The position numbers and the translations under genes are program-made. A stretch of DNA of 56,881 bases, from NCBI GenBank assembly GCA_947475465.1, contig CANJLK010000018.1:1-56881 (forward strand), written 5' to 3'. This DNA is from Caulobacteraceae bacterium. Its GTDB lineage: Bacteria; Pseudomonadota; Alphaproteobacteria; Caulobacterales; Caulobacteraceae. Every line of letters starts with the position of its first letter. Position 1 is the stretch's first letter. This document shows positions 1-10,591 of the stretch, one piece after another. Under the pieces are notes generated by a model. It did no database searches and was not told the DNA's origin. It was given only the letters and a program-made list of their open reading frames with translations.

Positions 1-748
1 CGGCGACCTTGCCCGACAGCATCACGTCGGTGCCGCGGCGGATGGCGTCCACCAGGCTCTCGCGGCAGCCGTAGAGGTTGTCGAACTTCGACTTGGTCAC
101 GCTGTCGTTGACGTTGATGGCCGGGAACGGCAGCTCGCCGCGCTCCGACATCTGGTAGAGGCGGTGGACCCCCGTGGTGGTCTCTTCCGACACGCCCTTG
201 ATGGCGTCGCGGATCGCCGAATAGAAGCCGGGCTTCTCCTGGATGTAGCGCTTCATCACCGCGAAGAGGGCTTCTTCCTCTTCGTTCTGCGGGTTGGAGA
301 TCACCGAGATGTCCTTCTCGGCCTTGGGGCCAAGCACGCACAGCAGGGTCGCGTCGCCGCCGTCGTCGAGGATCATGTTCGGATAGCCGCCGTCGCTCCA
401 CTCGAAGATCTTGTGGGCGTATTCCCAATATTCCACGAGGGTCTCGCCCTTGATGGCGAACACCGGCGTGCCCTTGGCGGCGATGGCCGCGGCGGCGTGG
501 TCCTGGGTCGAGAAGATGTTGCAGCTGGCCCAGCGCACGTCGGCCCCCAGCGCCTGCAGGGTCTCGATCAGCACGCCCGTCTGGATGGTCATGTGCAGGG
601 AGCCGGCGATCCGGGCGCCCTTGAGCGGCTTGTCCTTGCCGAACTCGGCGCGCACGGCCATCAGGCCGGGCATCTCGGTTTCGGCGATATCCAGTTCCTT
701 GCGGCCGAAGTCGGCAAGCGCGATGTCGCGGACGATATAGTCGGTCAT
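1..748 (-). CDS. ahcY: Adenosylhomocysteinase, N-terminal part (cut by window edge)
   Basis: Hydrolyses S-adenosylhomocysteine to adenosine and homocysteine in the cytosol, so it removes the product inhibitor of methyltransferases in the methyl cycle. The first 249 codons are present; the family is about 460 residues, so the NAD-binding half lies outside the window. Reading leftward from ATG at 748 the protein starts [19 protein letters not shown], typical of the family, and later contains the [15 protein letters not shown] segment and the conserved [19 protein letters not shown] stretch just before the edge. A purine-rich ribosome site (AGGGACC) lies a few bases upstream. The nearest upstream gene (CYTH-CHAD) reads the same way but 119 bases separate them, and that gap carries an operator-like palindrome, so ahcY probably has its own promoter. 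Confidence 0.96.
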   Translation of the reverse strand, partial: MTDYIVRDIALADFGRKELDIAETEMPGLMAVRAEFGKDKPLKGARIAGSLHMTIQTGVLIETLQALGADVRWASCNIFSTQDHAAAAIAAKGTPVFAIKGETLVEYWEYAHKIFEWSDGGYPNMILDDGGDATLLCVLGPKAEKDISVISNPQNEEEEALFAVMKRYIQEKPGFYSAIRDAIKGVSEETTTGVHRLYQMSERGELPFPAINVNDSVTKSKFDNLYGCRESLVDAIRRGTDVMLSGKVA

Positions 749-842
749 GATCTTGGAGGTCCCTTTAGGGGCGGCGCCGGTGGCGATGCGGGAAATGGGT
801 TGGCCGGCTCTATAGCGGCGCGCCCTTCCCTACGCAACAAAC

Positions 843-862
843 ATATAAGGAATTCTTTATGT
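843..862. promoter_or_regulatory. Palindromic operator candidate upstream of ahcY
   Basis: A 20-base AT-rich inverted repeat, ATATAAGGAATTCTTTATGT, with 8 of 10 arm positions paired around GAATTC. It sits about 95 bases before the ahcY start in otherwise GC-rich DNA. Methyl-cycle genes of proteobacteria are often controlled by ArsR-family regulators (SahR type) that bind AT-rich palindromes of this general look. That link is inference; no regulator gene is in view. Confidence 0.45.
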
Positions 863-867
863 GATGG

Positions 868-2334
868 TCAACGCGCCGGTGGGGGCGCGTCCATCAGGCG
901 GTCGAAGGCCTTGGCGGCCCGGGCAAGCCGCTGCGCCTTCCCCGCCGCCCGCAGCCCCGCAAGCTCACCGGCCGCGAAGGCCGCCGGCTGGCTGAGCGTG
1001 AGGCCGGCGACCAGCGGCTCGGCCGTGGCGATGTCGTTCAACGCGCCCAACTCTTCCTGCAGCGCCTTCAGCCGGGTCAGGAACCGCCGGACAGGGCGGG
1101 CGGGATAGAGGCTGGCCAGAGCGTCGGTGGCGTAGCGCAGCTTCTTGGCCTCGATCCGCAGATGATGGCGGGCCTCATCGTCAGCCTGGGCGAGGTCCCG
1201 GCCCAGCTGCGCGACCTTCCGCCAGCGCCGGGCGAGCGCCTTACCCGCAAGCCGCACCACCGGATCGCCCACCTTGGGCCCGGCCAGCCAGGGCCCGGTT
1301 TCGGCCCAGGCGGCGAGTTCGAGGACCAGGGCGCGGAACCTTGCCGAGGAGACCGCCTCGACCAGGGCCAGCCGCGCCTGGCTGCGCGCCGCCTCAACCG
1401 CGCGGGCCAGCTCCGGCAGGCCGGTGGCGATGCTGACCTGGCCGGCGCCGGCCGCGACCAGGGCGTCGGCGAAGACGTCGAGGTTGCGGGCCCGGTCGCT
1501 CTGCGCCGCCAGCCACTTCAGTTCGCCCTTGATCGCGTCCAGTTCGGCGCCCGCCAGGAGCGGTCCGAAGGTGGCGAGCGCGCTGCGCAGACGCCGGATG
1601 GCGACCCGCAGCTGATGCGTCGCCTCCGGGTCGCCGGCGCCCCCCTCGCGCAGCACCACCCCATTGGCGGCCAGCTGGCCCAGGCCATTGCGCGCGATGG
1701 CCTGGAAGGCCTCCGCAGAGGTCGCCTTGCGCGCCAGTTTCACCGGCTCCGCCCGCCGGGACCGCAGGGGCGCGCCGGCCGCCAGGGCCTGGCCGCGCGC
1801 GGCCTTGCCATCAAAGGACAGATAAAGGGGCGCGGCCTGCGACAGCAGGCGGGCCAGGTCGAACAGGGCCGCGGGCTCGCCGGCCTTGAGTTCCAGCTCG
1901 ACCTCGCTGATCGGGCTCGACCGCCGGCCGCCGGAAACCTCGCCCTGATCCAGCGCCAGCTCGATCTCGGCCGCGCCCAGGCGGATCAGCCGCTGGCGGC
2001 GGGTGACGCAGACATTGAACGCTGCGCTCAGCTGGTCGTCGCCGCCCAGCAGCTCCTTGAGCGGGCCAAGCGCCGGATCGGGCCGATCGCCGGGGATAGG
2101 CGCCTCATGTTCCTCGCGGCTCAGGCCCTGGCCGCGCTTGAGGGTCTGCACCCGGCGGCCCTTGCTCTCGCGGACCCGCAGCGAGGCGCCGGCCTTCTGG
2201 AGAATAAGGTCGGGGGTGTCGAAATAGACGCTGATCAGCTCATGGCTCTCGTCGTCGCCAGCCGGAGCGGCGGCCAGGACGGCGCCCAGATGCTCGGGCG
2301 CGCACAGGAACTTCAGCTCCACCTCGCGGTCCAT
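868..2334 (-). CDS. CYTH-CHAD domain protein (inorganic triphosphatase-like)
   Basis: A 488-residue two-domain protein. Residues 1 to about 195 form a CYTH domain: it opens [10 protein letters not shown], carrying the ExExK metal/triphosphate signature, and further acidic/basic strands follow ([17 protein letters not shown]). CYTH enzymes act on inorganic triphosphate or similar phosphate chains. Residues from about 210 onward form a CHAD helical domain, with the conserved histidine/arginine helices [14 protein letters not shown] and [21 protein letters not shown] domains bind polyphosphate. The fusion resembles E. coli YgiF. The gene reads away from bioB, whose start is 145 bases to the right, so the two share a divergent control region. 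Product specificity cannot be read from the sequence. Confidence 0.9.
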   Translation of the reverse strand: MDREVELKFLCAPEHLGAVLAAAPAGDDESHELISVYFDTPDLILQKAGASLRVRESKGRRVQTLKRGQGLSREEHEAPIPGDRPDPALGPLKELLGGDDQLSAAFNVCVTRRQRLIRLGAAEIELALDQGEVSGGRRSSPISEVELELKAGEPAALFDLARLLSQAAPLYLSFDGKAARGQALAAGAPLRSRRAEPVKLARKATSAEAFQAIARNGLGQLAANGVVLREGGAGDPEATHQLRVAIRRLRSALATFGPLLAGAELDAIKGELKWLAAQSDRARNLDVFADALVAAGAGQVSIATGLPELARAVEAARSQARLALVEAVSSARFRALVLELAAWAETGPWLAGPKVGDPVVRLAGKALARRWRKVAQLGRDLAQADDEARHHLRIEAKKLRYATDALASLYPARPVRRFLTRLKALQEELGALNDIATAEPLVAGLTLSQPAAFAAGELAGLRAAGKAQRLARAAKAFDRLMDAPPPAR

Positions 2335-2479
2335 GATCGCTCTCCGCCAGTTCCGGCGCGAACCCTTACACGCGGATTTGGTTGCGGTCCTTGATAAGGA
2401 TCACCGTGGGGCGCCTTGCTTTGACGGGGCCCTCGCGTCAGAAACCGACAGCCGACCGCGAAACGCAGGACCCGAGGCG

Positions 2480-3481
2480 ATGAACGCTCCCACCCGCACC
2501 CTGAACGCCGACCCCGCCCTGCCGCGCCACGACTGGACGCTGGACGAGGTCGAGGCGCTCTTCGAGACGCCGTTCATGGAACTGGTGTTCCGCGCCGCCG
2601 AGGTGCATCGGCGCTGGTTCGACCCCAGCGAGCTTCAATTGTCGCAATTGCTGTCGATCAAGACCGGCGGCTGCGCCGAGAACTGCGGCTATTGCAGCCA
2701 GTCGCAGCACTTCAAGACCGCCACCCAGGCCTCGAAGCTGATGGACGCCCAGACCGTTCTGGACGCCGCCGCCCAGGCCAAGGCCGGCGGGGCGCAGCGC
2801 TTCTGCATGGGCGCCGCCTGGCGCGACCTGAAGGACCGCGACCTGCCCAAGGTCGCCGCCATGATCTCCGGGGTGAAGGCCATGGGGCTGGAAACCTGCG
2901 CGACGCTCGGGATGCTGACCCCGAACCAGGCCGTGGCGCTGAAGACCGCCGGCCTCGACTACTACAACCACAACCTCGATACCGGCCCGGACTATTACGA
3001 CAAGGTCGTCACCACCCGGACCTATCAGGACCGCCTCGACACGCTGGCCGCCGTCCGCGACGCCGGGATGAGCACCTGCTGCGGCGGCATCGTCGGCATG
3101 GGCGAGACCCGCCGCGACCGCGCAGGCCTCCTGCACCAGCTGGGAACCCTGCCCAGCCACCCCGAGAGCCTGCCGATCAACGACCTGATGCCCATCCCCG
3201 GCACGCCCCTCGGAAACTCGACGCCGGTCGACGGGCTGGAGTTCGTCCGCATGATCGCCGCGGCCCGTCTGGTATGCCCCAAGTCCATGGTCCGGATCGC
3301 CGCCGGGCGCGAACACATGAGCCCCGAGCTTCAGGCTCTGTGCTTCCTGGCGGGCGCCAACTCGATCTTCATCGGCGGCCGCCTGCTCACCACTGACAAT
3401 CCCGACCAGGACGAGGACGCTGCTCTGCTCGCCGACCTGAAGATGCGGCCGATGGGGTCGAAGGCCGCGGTTACCGCCTAA
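2480..3481 (+). CDS. bioB: Biotin synthase
   Basis: Radical-SAM enzyme that inserts sulfur into dethiobiotin, the last step of biotin synthesis. ATG at 2480 gives 333 residues, the usual family size, and is preceded by GAGG six bases upstream; the open frame runs further back but without family similarity. The radical-SAM cysteines are C65, C69 and C72 in [13 protein letters not shown]. The YYNHNLDT and GIVGMGE segments are also typical of BioB. The 3' end overlaps the end of bioA by four bases in a convergent arrangement, leaving no room for a terminator between them. Together with bioF and bioD this supplies pimeloyl-to-biotin conversion; no bioC or bioH is seen in the window. Confidence 0.97.
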   Translation: MNAPTRTLNADPALPRHDWTLDEVEALFETPFMELVFRAAEVHRRWFDPSELQLSQLLSIKTGGCAENCGYCSQSQHFKTATQASKLMDAQTVLDAAAQAKAGGAQRFCMGAAWRDLKDRDLPKVAAMISGVKAMGLETCATLGMLTPNQAVALKTAGLDYYNHNLDTGPDYYDKVVTTRTYQDRLDTLAAVRDAGMSTCCGGIVGMGETRRDRAGLLHQLGTLPSHPESLPINDLMPIPGTPLGNSTPVDGLEFVRMIAAARLVCPKSMVRIAAGREHMSPELQALCFLAGANSIFIGGRLLTTDNPDQDEDAALLADLKMRPMGSKAAVTA

Positions 3482-4740
3482 CCCAGGACCACGCTCCGCA
3501 CCGCCGCCGTCAGAAGCGCGACCTCCGCGTCCGAGGTGACGAAGGCGGGCGTCAGATAGACCACCTTGCCCATCGGCCGGATCCAGGCGCCGGCCTCGGC
3601 GAACTTCTGGCAAAATGACTGGACCGGCACGGGCGCCTCGAACTCGACCACGCCGATCGCCCCCAGCACCCGCACGTCAGCGACGCCGGGGCCGCCCCGG
3701 CACGCCTCCAGGCCCTCGGCCAAGCCCTGGGCGATGCGCGGCACGTCCGCGCGCCAGGCCCCCGTTTCGAACAGATCCAGCGAGGCGTTGGCCGCCGCGC
3801 AGGCCAGCGGATTGCCCATGTAGGTCGGCCCGTGCATCAGGGCCGCGCCCGGATCGTCTGACCAGAAGGCGTTGAACACCTTGCCGGTCGCGATGGCCGC
3901 CGACAGCGGCAGGGTCCCGCCAGTCAGCGATTTCGACAGGGTCACGATATCGGGGACCACCCTCGCGCCTTCGCAGGCGAAGAGGTCGCCGGTGCGTCCG
4001 AAGCCCACGAAGATCTCGTCGAAGATCAGCAGCACCCCGTACACGTCGGCCAGCCGGCGCAGCCGGCGCAGGGTCTCGTCGTCGTGGAACAGCATGCCGC
4101 CGGCCCCCTGGACCCGGGGCTCGACCAGGATGGCGGCGATCTCCCCGCCCCGCTGCGCCAACAGGCGGTCCAGCGCCGCCTCGCTCGCCTCGTCCGTGGG
4201 AAGGTCGGCGATCACTTGGTCCGGCATGACGCCGGCGAACAGGCTGTGCATCCCCTCTTCCGGGTCGCAGACCGTCATGGTGGCCAGGGTGTCGCCGTGA
4301 TAGCCGCCCCGGAAGGCCAGGAACCGGGTCCGCCCGTGGACGCCGCGGTTGATCCAGAACTGGATGGCCATCTTCATGGCGATCTCCACCGAGACCGACC
4401 CGGACTCGGCGAAAAACACATGGTCCAGGTCGCCCGGCAACGCCTTGGCCAGGCGGGTGGCCAAGCGGTAGGCCGGCTCATGGGCCAGACCGCCGAACAT
4501 CATGTGCGGCGCGAACTCCAGTTGGCGCTGCACGGCGGCGCGAATGTGCGGATGGTTGTAGCCGTGGCAGGCCGTCCACCACGAGGCGATGCCGTCCACC
4601 AGGTCGCGGCCGTCCTCCAGGATCAGGCGCGCGCCCTCGGTGCGGGCCACCGCCAGCGGCGGGGCGGCGGTCTTCATCTGGCAATAGGGCCGCCAGACAT
4701 GGGCCGCGCCTTCCGCCAGCCAGGAGGGGTCCAGGGTCAT
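3478..4740 (-). CDS. bioA: Adenosylmethionine-8-amino-7-oxononanoate aminotransferase
   Basis: PLP-dependent class III aminotransferase that makes 7,8-diaminopelargonate from 7-keto-8-aminopelargonate, with S-adenosylmethionine as amino donor. 420 residues, matching the family. Visible features are the early [12 protein letters not shown] segment (about 53-64), the cofactor-contact aspartate in [14 protein letters not shown] (D241) and the PLP lysine K270 in TLSKSLTGG. Transcribed opposite to bioB (3' ends overlap by four bases) and divergent from bioF across a 63-base gap that must hold both promoters. I found no clear BioR-type operator there. Confidence 0.97.
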   Translation of the reverse strand: MTLDPSWLAEGAAHVWRPYCQMKTAAPPLAVARTEGARLILEDGRDLVDGIASWWTACHGYNHPHIRAAVQRQLEFAPHMMFGGLAHEPAYRLATRLAKALPGDLDHVFFAESGSVSVEIAMKMAIQFWINRGVHGRTRFLAFRGGYHGDTLATMTVCDPEEGMHSLFAGVMPDQVIADLPTDEASEAALDRLLAQRGGEIAAILVEPRVQGAGGMLFHDDETLRRLRRLADVYGVLLIFDEIFVGFGRTGDLFACEGARVVPDIVTLSKSLTGGTLPLSAAIATGKVFNAFWSDDPGAALMHGPTYMGNPLACAAANASLDLFETGAWRADVPRIAQGLAEGLEACRGGPGVADVRVLGAIGVVEFEAPVPVQSFCQKFAEAGAWIRPMGKVVYLTPAFVTSDAEVALLTAAVRSVVLG

Positions 4741-4803
4741 CGCGCGCTCCGCTTATCCTACAGTCAACTTCCGCCCATCGGCCGGCTGGGGCATACGGGA
4801 GCG

Positions 4804-5955
4804 GTGAACGACACCCTTACCCGCTACGCGCAAGCGAAAATCGACGCGTTGGCGTCGCGAAGCCTGGCGCGGACGCTGAAACCGACCCACCGGCTGGACG
4901 GGGTCTGGGTGGAGCGCGACGGGCGCCGCCTGGTCTCGTTTTCCTGCAACGACTACCTGGGCCTGTCGCACCATCCCAAGGTCAAGGCCGCCGCGGTGGC
5001 CGCTATCGGGACCTATGGCGCAGGCTCCGGCGCCTCGCGGCTGGTGACCGGCGACCACCCGCTCTTCACGGCCCTGGAGGCGCGGCTCGCAGGCTTGAAG
5101 GGCGCCGAGGCCGCCTGCGTGTTCGGCTCCGGATACCTCGCCAACACCGGCATCATCCCCACCTTCGCCGGGCCCGGCGACCTCGTTCTGGTGGACGAGC
5201 TGGCCCACGCCTGCATCTGGGCCGGCGCCCGGCTCTCGCAGGCCAAGGTCGTCGCCTTCCGCCACAACGACATGGACGACCTGGCCGCCAGGCTCGCCGC
5301 CGAACGGCCCGCCGTGGGCAATGTCCTGATCGCCACCGATGGGGTGTTTTCCATGGACGGAGACATCGCGCCGCTGGACGCCATCAGTGTGCTCGCCCAG
5401 GCCCATGACGCCTGGTTGCTGGTGGACGACGCCCACGGCCTGGGCGTGGTGGGCGACGGCGCAGGCGTGGCCGCCCTGTTCCCCGACGCCCGCATCGACC
5501 TGCACATGGGCACCTTCTCCAAGGCGCTCGGCGGCTATGGCGCCTATGTCTGCGCCAGCGCGCCGGCCATCGCCCTGATCAAGACCCGGGCCCGGACCTT
5601 CGTCTACACCACCGGCCTGCCGCCGGCCTCGGCCGCCGCGGCCCTGGCGGCGCTGGATGTGATCGCCGACGAGCCGGACCGCGTGGCCCAGCCGCTCGCC
5701 AAGGCCCGGCGCTTCACCACCGCCCTCAACCTGCCGGAAGCCCTGAGCGCCATCGTTCCGATCGTCCTGGGCGCGGCGGAAACCGCGCTGGAAGCCGCCG
5801 CCGACCTGGAAGCCCAGGGCCTGCTGGTGGTGCCCATCCGGCCGCCAACGGTGCCCGAAGGCACGGCGCGGCTGCGGATCGCCTTCACCGCCGGCCACGC
5901 GGACGCCGACGTCGATCGCCTGGCGCAGGCCGTGCGGCCCTGGCTGGCGCGATGA
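4804..5955 (+). CDS. bioF: 8-amino-7-oxononanoate synthase
   Basis: PLP enzyme of the alpha-oxoamine synthase family; condenses pimeloyl-ACP or -CoA with alanine, the first step of biotin ring assembly. The start chosen is GTG at 4804, giving 383 residues, almost identical to the E. coli length; the upstream open frame is only the shadow of bioA. Key residues seen: SFSCNDYLGLS (about 45-55), GAGSGASRLVTG (72-83), the cofactor motif VDDAHGLG (207-214) and the PLP lysine K240 in GTFSKALGGYG. Its stop overlaps the bioD start (ATGA), so the two are translationally coupled. Confidence 0.96.
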   Translation: MNDTLTRYAQAKIDALASRSLARTLKPTHRLDGVWVERDGRRLVSFSCNDYLGLSHHPKVKAAAVAAIGTYGAGSGASRLVTGDHPLFTALEARLAGLKGAEAACVFGSGYLANTGIIPTFAGPGDLVLVDELAHACIWAGARLSQAKVVAFRHNDMDDLAARLAAERPAVGNVLIATDGVFSMDGDIAPLDAISVLAQAHDAWLLVDDAHGLGVVGDGAGVAALFPDARIDLHMGTFSKALGGYGAYVCASAPAIALIKTRARTFVYTTGLPPASAAAALAALDVIADEPDRVAQPLAKARRFTTALNLPEALSAIVPIVLGAAETALEAAADLEAQGLLVVPIRPPTVPEGTARLRIAFTAGHADADVDRLAQAVRPWLAR

Positions 5956-6635
5956 CCCTGGCCGTCTTCGTGGCGGGCAGCCACACCGACATCGGCAAGA
6001 CCCACGTGGCCTGCGCCCTGCTGCGCGCCGCCCGGGCCCGTGGGCTCTCGGTCGACGCCCTAAAGCCGGTGGTCAGCGGCTTCGACGCCGCCGACTGGTC
6101 CGACAGCGACCCCGGCCGCCTGCTCGCCGCCCTGGGCATCGAGCCGTCCAATGCCGCCTTGGCGGCCATGTCGCCCTGGATATTCGCCGCGCCCCTGGCC
6201 CCGCCCATGGCCGCGGCGCTGGAGGGCCGGACCCTGACCACCAGCGAAGTCGCGGATTTCTGCATCGGCCCGCGCTCAGACGCCGACCTCTTCCTGGTGG
6301 AAGGCGTCGGCGGCCTGATGTCGCCCCTCACCTGCGACGGGACCGGCCTGGACCTGATGCTGGCGGTGGGCCTGCCGGCCATCCTGGTGGGCGGCAGCTA
6401 CCTGGGCGCCATCAGCCACACCCTGACCGCGCTGGAGGTCTGCCGCGCGAGGGGACTGCACGTCGCCGCGATCGTCGTCAGCCAGGACGCCGCGCCCGAC
6501 GCCCCGGATTTCGCCGCCACCCTGGCCCTGCTAGAAGCCCACGCGGCGGACATTCCAGTCCTCGCGGCGCCGCGCGACGGGACGGAAACCAGGGCCGACG
6601 CCCTTCTGGCGATCCTGTTGTCGGACCGCGGCTAG
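5952..6635 (+). CDS. bioD: Dethiobiotin synthetase
   Basis: ATP-dependent enzyme that closes the ureido ring of dethiobiotin from diaminopelargonate and CO2. 227 residues. It starts [18 protein letters not shown], with the P-loop lysine K16; a [11 protein letters not shown] segment follows near residue 117, typical of BioD. The ATG overlaps the bioF stop by four bases. The 48-base gap to the next gene shows no obvious terminator, so the ABC transporter genes downstream could be read through, although they have no known role in biotin metabolism. Confidence 0.96.
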   Translation: MTLAVFVAGSHTDIGKTHVACALLRAARARGLSVDALKPVVSGFDAADWSDSDPGRLLAALGIEPSNAALAAMSPWIFAAPLAPPMAAALEGRTLTTSEVADFCIGPRSDADLFLVEGVGGLMSPLTCDGTGLDLMLAVGLPAILVGGSYLGAISHTLTALEVCRARGLHVAAIVVSQDAAPDAPDFAATLALLEAHAADIPVLAAPRDGTETRADALLAILLSDRG

Positions 6636-6683
6636 GCGAAACGTCCTGGGGACCCCATCTGCGGGACCTGTTAGGGGGAATGC

Positions 6684-7625
6684 GTGGCGCCGATCATATC
6701 CATTACCGGTCTTTCGAAGACCTACGCCGGGGGTTTCCAGGCCCTGCAGAGCGTCGACCTGGCCATCGAGAAGGGTGAGATCTTCGCCCTGCTGGGGCCC
6801 AACGGGGCCGGCAAGACCACCCTGATCGGCATCGTCTGCGGGATCGTCAACGCCACCTCCGGCACGGTGACCGCCGACGGCCATGACATCGTGCGCGACT
6901 ACCGCGCGGCGCGCGCCAAGATCGGCCTGGTGCCTCAGGAGCTCTCGACCGACGCCTTCGAGACGGTCTGGGCGACGGTGAGCTTCAGCCGCGGCCTGTT
7001 CGGCAAGCCCGCCAACCCAGCCTACATCGAGAAGGTGCTGCGCGACCTCAGCCTGTGGGACAAGAAGGACAGCAAGATCCTGGCCCTGTCGGGCGGCATG
7101 AAGCGCCGCGTGATGATCGCCAAGGCGCTCAGCCACGAGCCGCAGATCCTGTTCCTCGACGAGCCCACCGCCGGCGTCGACGTCGAGCTGCGCCGCGACA
7201 TGTGGCAGATGGTGCGCGGCCTGCGCGAACGCGGCGTCACCATCATCCTGACCACCCATTACATCGAGGAGGCCGAAGAGATGGCCGATCGCATCGGGGT
7301 GATCTCCAAGGGCCAACTGATCCTGGTCGAGGAAAAGGCCGAGCTGATGCGCAAGCTGGGCAAGAAGCAGCTGACCCTGCACCTGCAGGAGCCGCTGGCG
7401 GCGGTCCCGAGCGGCCTGACCCAGTACCAGCTTGACCTCGCCAACGACGGCGCCGACCTGATCTACAGCTTCGACGCCCAGGCGGAGAACACCGGCATTG
7501 CCGAGCTGCTGCGAGAGCTTTCCAAGCGCGGCGTCGACTTCAAGGACCTGAAGACGGAGCAGAGCTCGCTTGAAGAGATCTTCGTCAGCCTCGTGCATGG
7601 CAAGCCGGCGGAGGTGGCCGCGTGA
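6684..7625 (+). CDS. ABC transporter ATP-binding protein (ABC-2 exporter, YadG-like)
   Basis: Cytoplasmic ATPase subunit of a two-gene exporter. 313 residues from a GTG start. Walker [12 protein letters not shown] lies at about 36-46, a slightly unusual signature LSGGMKRR near 136-143, Walker [13 protein letters not shown] near 155-166, and the H-loop [10 protein letters not shown] follows. A C-terminal extension of about 90 residues is normal for the CcmA/YadG/NodI group. The stop overlaps the permease start by four bases, so both subunits are made together. The substrate is unknown; YadGH- and NodIJ-type systems export varied lipids, oligosaccharides or drugs, and no dedicated substrate gene is adjacent. 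Confidence 0.92.
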   Translation: MAPIISITGLSKTYAGGFQALQSVDLAIEKGEIFALLGPNGAGKTTLIGIVCGIVNATSGTVTADGHDIVRDYRAARAKIGLVPQELSTDAFETVWATVSFSRGLFGKPANPAYIEKVLRDLSLWDKKDSKILALSGGMKRRVMIAKALSHEPQILFLDEPTAGVDVELRRDMWQMVRGLRERGVTIILTTHYIEEAEEMADRIGVISKGQLILVEEKAELMRKLGKKQLTLHLQEPLAAVPSGLTQYQLDLANDGADLIYSFDAQAENTGIAELLRELSKRGVDFKDLKTEQSSLEEIFVSLVHGKPAEVAA

Positions 7626-8383
7626 ACCTCTACGCCGTGAAGGCCATCTACCGCTTCGAGATGGCGCGCACCTTCCGCACGGTCGTGCAGTCGATCGCGG
7701 CGCCGGTGCTCACCACCTCGCTCTATTTCATCGTCTTCGGCGCGGCCATCGGCCGGCGGATGCAGACCATCGACGGGATCAGCTACGGCGCCTTCATCGT
7801 GCCGGGCCTGATCATGCTGTCGATCCTCACCGAGAGCATCTCCAACGGCTCCTTCGGGATCTTCATGCCCAAGTGGTCCGGGACCATCTACGAGATGCTG
7901 TCGGCGCCGGTTTCGGCCTTCGAGGTGGTGATCGGCTACGTGGGGGCGGCGGCGTCGAAGTCGATCATGCTGGGCCTGATCATCGCGGTCACCGCGCGGC
8001 TCTTCGTGCCCTTCGAGATCGTCCATCCGCTGTGGGCCATCTCGTTCCTGATCCTGACCTCGATCACCTTCTCTCTGTTCGGCTTCATCCTCGGCATCTG
8101 GGCCGACGGCTTCGAGAAGCTGCAGATCGTACCCCTGATGGTCGTGACGCCGCTGACCTTTCTGGGCGGCAGCTTCTATTCAATCGCCATGCTGCCCGGC
8201 GTCTGGTCGAAGATCGCCCTGTTCAATCCCGTGGTCTATCTGGTCTCAGGTTTCCGCTGGAGCTTCTACGGCGTCTCCGACGTGGGCGTCGGCGCAAGCC
8301 TGGCCATGACGCTACTCTTCATGCTGGCCTGCCTGGCCGGCGTCTGGGTGATCTTCCGGACCGGTTGGCGGCTGAAAGCCTAG
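7622..8383 (+). CDS. ABC-2 type transporter permease
   Basis: Inner-membrane partner of the preceding ATPase. 253 residues with about six hydrophobic helices, the usual size of YadH/NodJ permeases. Typical features are the early [19 protein letters not shown] helix and the [11 protein letters not shown] segment before the last helices, a hallmark of ABC-2 permeases. Starts at GTG within the ATPase stop (GTGA). Its own stop abuts the stop of ubiH, read from the other strand, with no base between them. Confidence 0.92.
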   Translation: MNLYAVKAIYRFEMARTFRTVVQSIAAPVLTTSLYFIVFGAAIGRRMQTIDGISYGAFIVPGLIMLSILTESISNGSFGIFMPKWSGTIYEMLSAPVSAFEVVIGYVGAAASKSIMLGLIIAVTARLFVPFEIVHPLWAISFLILTSITFSLFGFILGIWADGFEKLQIVPLMVVTPLTFLGGSFYSIAMLPGVWSKIALFNPVVYLVSGFRWSFYGVSDVGVGASLAMTLLFMLACLAGVWVIFRTGWRLKA

Positions 8384-9655
8384 CTAGATTGCTTCGCCGC
8401 GCAGCAGCCGGGGCAGGTCGCCCATGGCGCCTCCGGCTTCGGTCATGAAGAACCGCCGGGCCGGGCCGATGCGGTTGACCGCCGCCATGCCGATCCCGCG
8501 CGCCAGGCGCAGGGTCGGGTGGTCGTTGGAGAACAGGCGCACGAAGGCGTCCATGCCGGCGCTCAGGCTCACCGTGTCGAAGCGCCGCCAGGCCGCATAG
8601 CGCTCCAGGACGACTTCCGAGCCGAAGTCCTCGCCCAGGCGGACCGCCTCGACGATGGTCTCGGCCAGGGCCGCCGCGCCCTTCAGTCCCAGGTTCAGCC
8701 CCTGGCCGGCGATCGGATGGACGCCGTGCGCCGCATCGCCCAGCAGGGCCACGCGGGGCCCCACCAGCCGCTCGGCCAGCTGCAGGCTGAGCGGATAGGT
8801 GAAGACCGGACCCTCGACGCTCACCCCGCCGAGGAAGTCGCCGAACCGGCGCATCAGGTGAGCGTGGAAGATCTCCGGCCGGGCCGCCTTCAGCGCCGCG
8901 CCGCGCGCCGTCGATTCGGTCCAGACCAGGCTTGCGCGGTTGTCGGTCAGGGGCAGGATGGCGAAGGGGCCGCTCGGCAGGAAATATTCGTGGGCGACGC
9001 CTTCGTGCGGCGTCTCCATCCGCACCGTGGCGACCACGCCGGTCTGCTTGTAGTCCCAGCCGATGGCGCCGATCCCGGCCTCGCGCCGGATCACCGAGCC
9101 GCGCCCCTCCGCCCCGACCGCCAGGGGCGCGGTCAGGACGCGGCCGTCCTCCAGCGTCACCCGGGCCTCGCGCGGCTCGAAGGCGGCGCCGGCCACGCGG
9201 GCCGGAGCCAGCACCTCGATCCCGGCCTCCAGCACGGCGCGGGCCAGCGCCGCGCGGGTGTGGCGGTTCTCCAGCAGATAGCCCAGCGGCTCGCCGTCGG
9301 AGGAATCGGCGATCTCGGCGGAATCGAAGCGCAGGAAGAACGGCGTCGCCGCCCCGGTGGCCGCGCCCGGCGTCGCCCCGTCGGTGACTAGGATCTGCTC
9401 GATTCTCTGGGCGTGGGGTTCAAGGTCGACGGCCAGGCCCAGCTGGCGCCATTGCCGAAACGCCGCGTACGCAATCGCCGAGGCCCGCCCGTCGAAGGCC
9501 GGCGCCACCTGGGCGTCGAACACCACCGGGTCGATCAGCACCGGCTTCAGCCCAGCTTGATGGAGCGCGAGCGCCAGGGTCGCGCCCGCGATGCCCGCGC
9601 CGGCGATGATCACATCGTAGCCATTCCTTTCAGAAAGGGCGGGCGAAGCGGTCAT
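8384..9655 (-). CDS. FAD-dependent ubiquinone hydroxylase (UbiH/UbiF/COQ6 family)
   Basis: Flavin monooxygenase that hydroxylates the aromatic ring during ubiquinone synthesis at the inner membrane. 423 residues. The N-terminal dinucleotide fold is seen in DVIIAGAGIAGATLALAL (about 14-31) and the second FAD motif in LGDAAHGVHPIAGQGLNLGL (about 307-326), the UbiH/COQ6 signature. Which ring position it uses cannot be decided because alphaproteobacteria often have one broad enzyme. It follows fabI on the same strand with a four-base gap and may be the last gene of a fabA-fabB-fabI-ubi unit. Confidence 0.9.
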   Translation of the reverse strand: MTASPALSERNGYDVIIAGAGIAGATLALALHQAGLKPVLIDPVVFDAQVAPAFDGRASAIAYAAFRQWRQLGLAVDLEPHAQRIEQILVTDGATPGAATGAATPFFLRFDSAEIADSSDGEPLGYLLENRHTRAALARAVLEAGIEVLAPARVAGAAFEPREARVTLEDGRVLTAPLAVGAEGRGSVIRREAGIGAIGWDYKQTGVVATVRMETPHEGVAHEYFLPSGPFAILPLTDNRASLVWTESTARGAALKAARPEIFHAHLMRRFGDFLGGVSVEGPVFTYPLSLQLAERLVGPRVALLGDAAHGVHPIAGQGLNLGLKGAAALAETIVEAVRLGEDFGSEVVLERYAAWRRFDTVSLSAGMDAFVRLFSNDHPTLRLARGIGMAAVNRIGPARRFFMTEAGGAMGDLPRLLRGEAI

Positions 9656-9659
9656 GGCC

Positions 9660-10478
9660 TCAGCCTTCGTCCTCGTCGGCCGAGAAGCCCATGATGTGGA
9701 AGCCGGCGTCCACGTGGATCACCTCGCCGGTGGTGGATTTGCCCAGGTCCGAGAGCAGCCACAGCGCCGCGCCGGCCACACCCTCCATGGAGGTGTCCTC
9801 CTTCATGGCGCTGAGCGAGCGGCCCTTGGCCAGCATGCCGCGTCCGCCGCTGATGCCCGCGAGCGACAGGGTCTTCATGGCGCCGGGCGAGAGCGCGTTG
9901 ACCCGGATGCCGCGCGGCCCGAGGTCGCGGGCCGCATAGCGCACCGCCGCCTCCAGCGCCGCCTTGGCGACGCCCATGGTGTTGTAGTTCGGGATCGCCC
10001 GCTCCGAGCCCATGTAGGTGAGCGTCAGGATCGAGCCCGAGCCCTCCGGCATCAGCTCGGCCGCGCGCCGCGCGCAGTCCACGAAGCTGAACGCTGAGAT
10101 GTTCAGCGCCCTCAGGAAGCCTTCGCGGGTCGTGTTCTCGATGAACGAGCCCTTGAGCTCATCCTTGTTGGCGAAGGCGATGGCGTGGACGAAAAAGTCG
10201 ATCTGGCCGAACGCCTGCTTCACGGTCGCGAAGGCCGCGTCCATCGAGGCGTCGTCGGTGACGTCGACGGGAGCCAGCACCTTGACCCCGATGCTCTCAG
10301 CGAGCGGCTCGACCCGCCGCTCCATGCCGGGCAGGTGCAGGAAAGCCATCTCCGCGCCCTGGGCGGCCAGCTGGCTGGCGATCCCCCAGGCGATCGACTG
10401 GTGGTTGGCGACGCCCGTCACCACGCCCCGCTTGCCCCGCAGAAGCTCGCCCTTCGGCATCTGATAGTCCTCGGCCAC
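9660..10478 (-). CDS. fabI: Enoyl-[acyl-carrier-protein] reductase (NADH)
   Basis: Short-chain dehydrogenase that carries out the final reduction in each round of fatty acid elongation; target of triclosan in this family. I prefer the GTG at 10478 because GGGAG lies seven bases upstream; an ATG at 10460 (MPKGELL) is a good alternative, and the longer open frame to 10616 is not supported. The N-terminal cofactor site VVTGVANHQSIAWGIA and the catalytic Tyr-x6-Lys in YNTMGVAK are present. It lies downstream of fabA and fabB on the same strand, separated from fabB by a 217-base gap containing a long hairpin. Confidence 0.93.
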   Translation of the reverse strand: MAEDYQMPKGELLRGKRGVVTGVANHQSIAWGIASQLAAQGAEMAFLHLPGMERRVEPLAESIGVKVLAPVDVTDDASMDAAFATVKQAFGQIDFFVHAIAFANKDELKGSFIENTTREGFLRALNISAFSFVDCARRAAELMPEGSGSILTLTYMGSERAIPNYNTMGVAKAALEAAVRYAARDLGPRGIRVNALSPGAMKTLSLAGISGGRGMLAKGRSLSAMKEDTSMEGVAGAALWLLSDLGKSTTGEVIHVDAGFHIMGFSADEDEG

Positions 10479-10591
10479 GTGGCGTCTCCCGATATCCCTG
10501 TTGAGGGGTTTGTGGCGGGGCCGGCCGCGAAGGGCAAGAGCGACCTGTTTTGAAACCCTGCACGGGCTGCGAAGCAGCAAGGAAGGCTTTG

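Noticed and set aside
749..867. SAH or SAM riboswitch in the ahcY leader
   Set aside because: I could not build the conserved stems of known SAH/SAM riboswitch classes; only the short palindrome at 843-862 stands out.
4741..4803. BioR-type operator between bioA and bioF
   Set aside because: TTATCCTACA matches only about six of ten positions of the TTATMKATAA pattern and has no symmetry, so it was not called.
4084..4803. 240-codon N-terminal extension of bioF
   Set aside because: The extension is antisense to bioA and unlike any BioF; GTG at 4804 gives the normal protein length.
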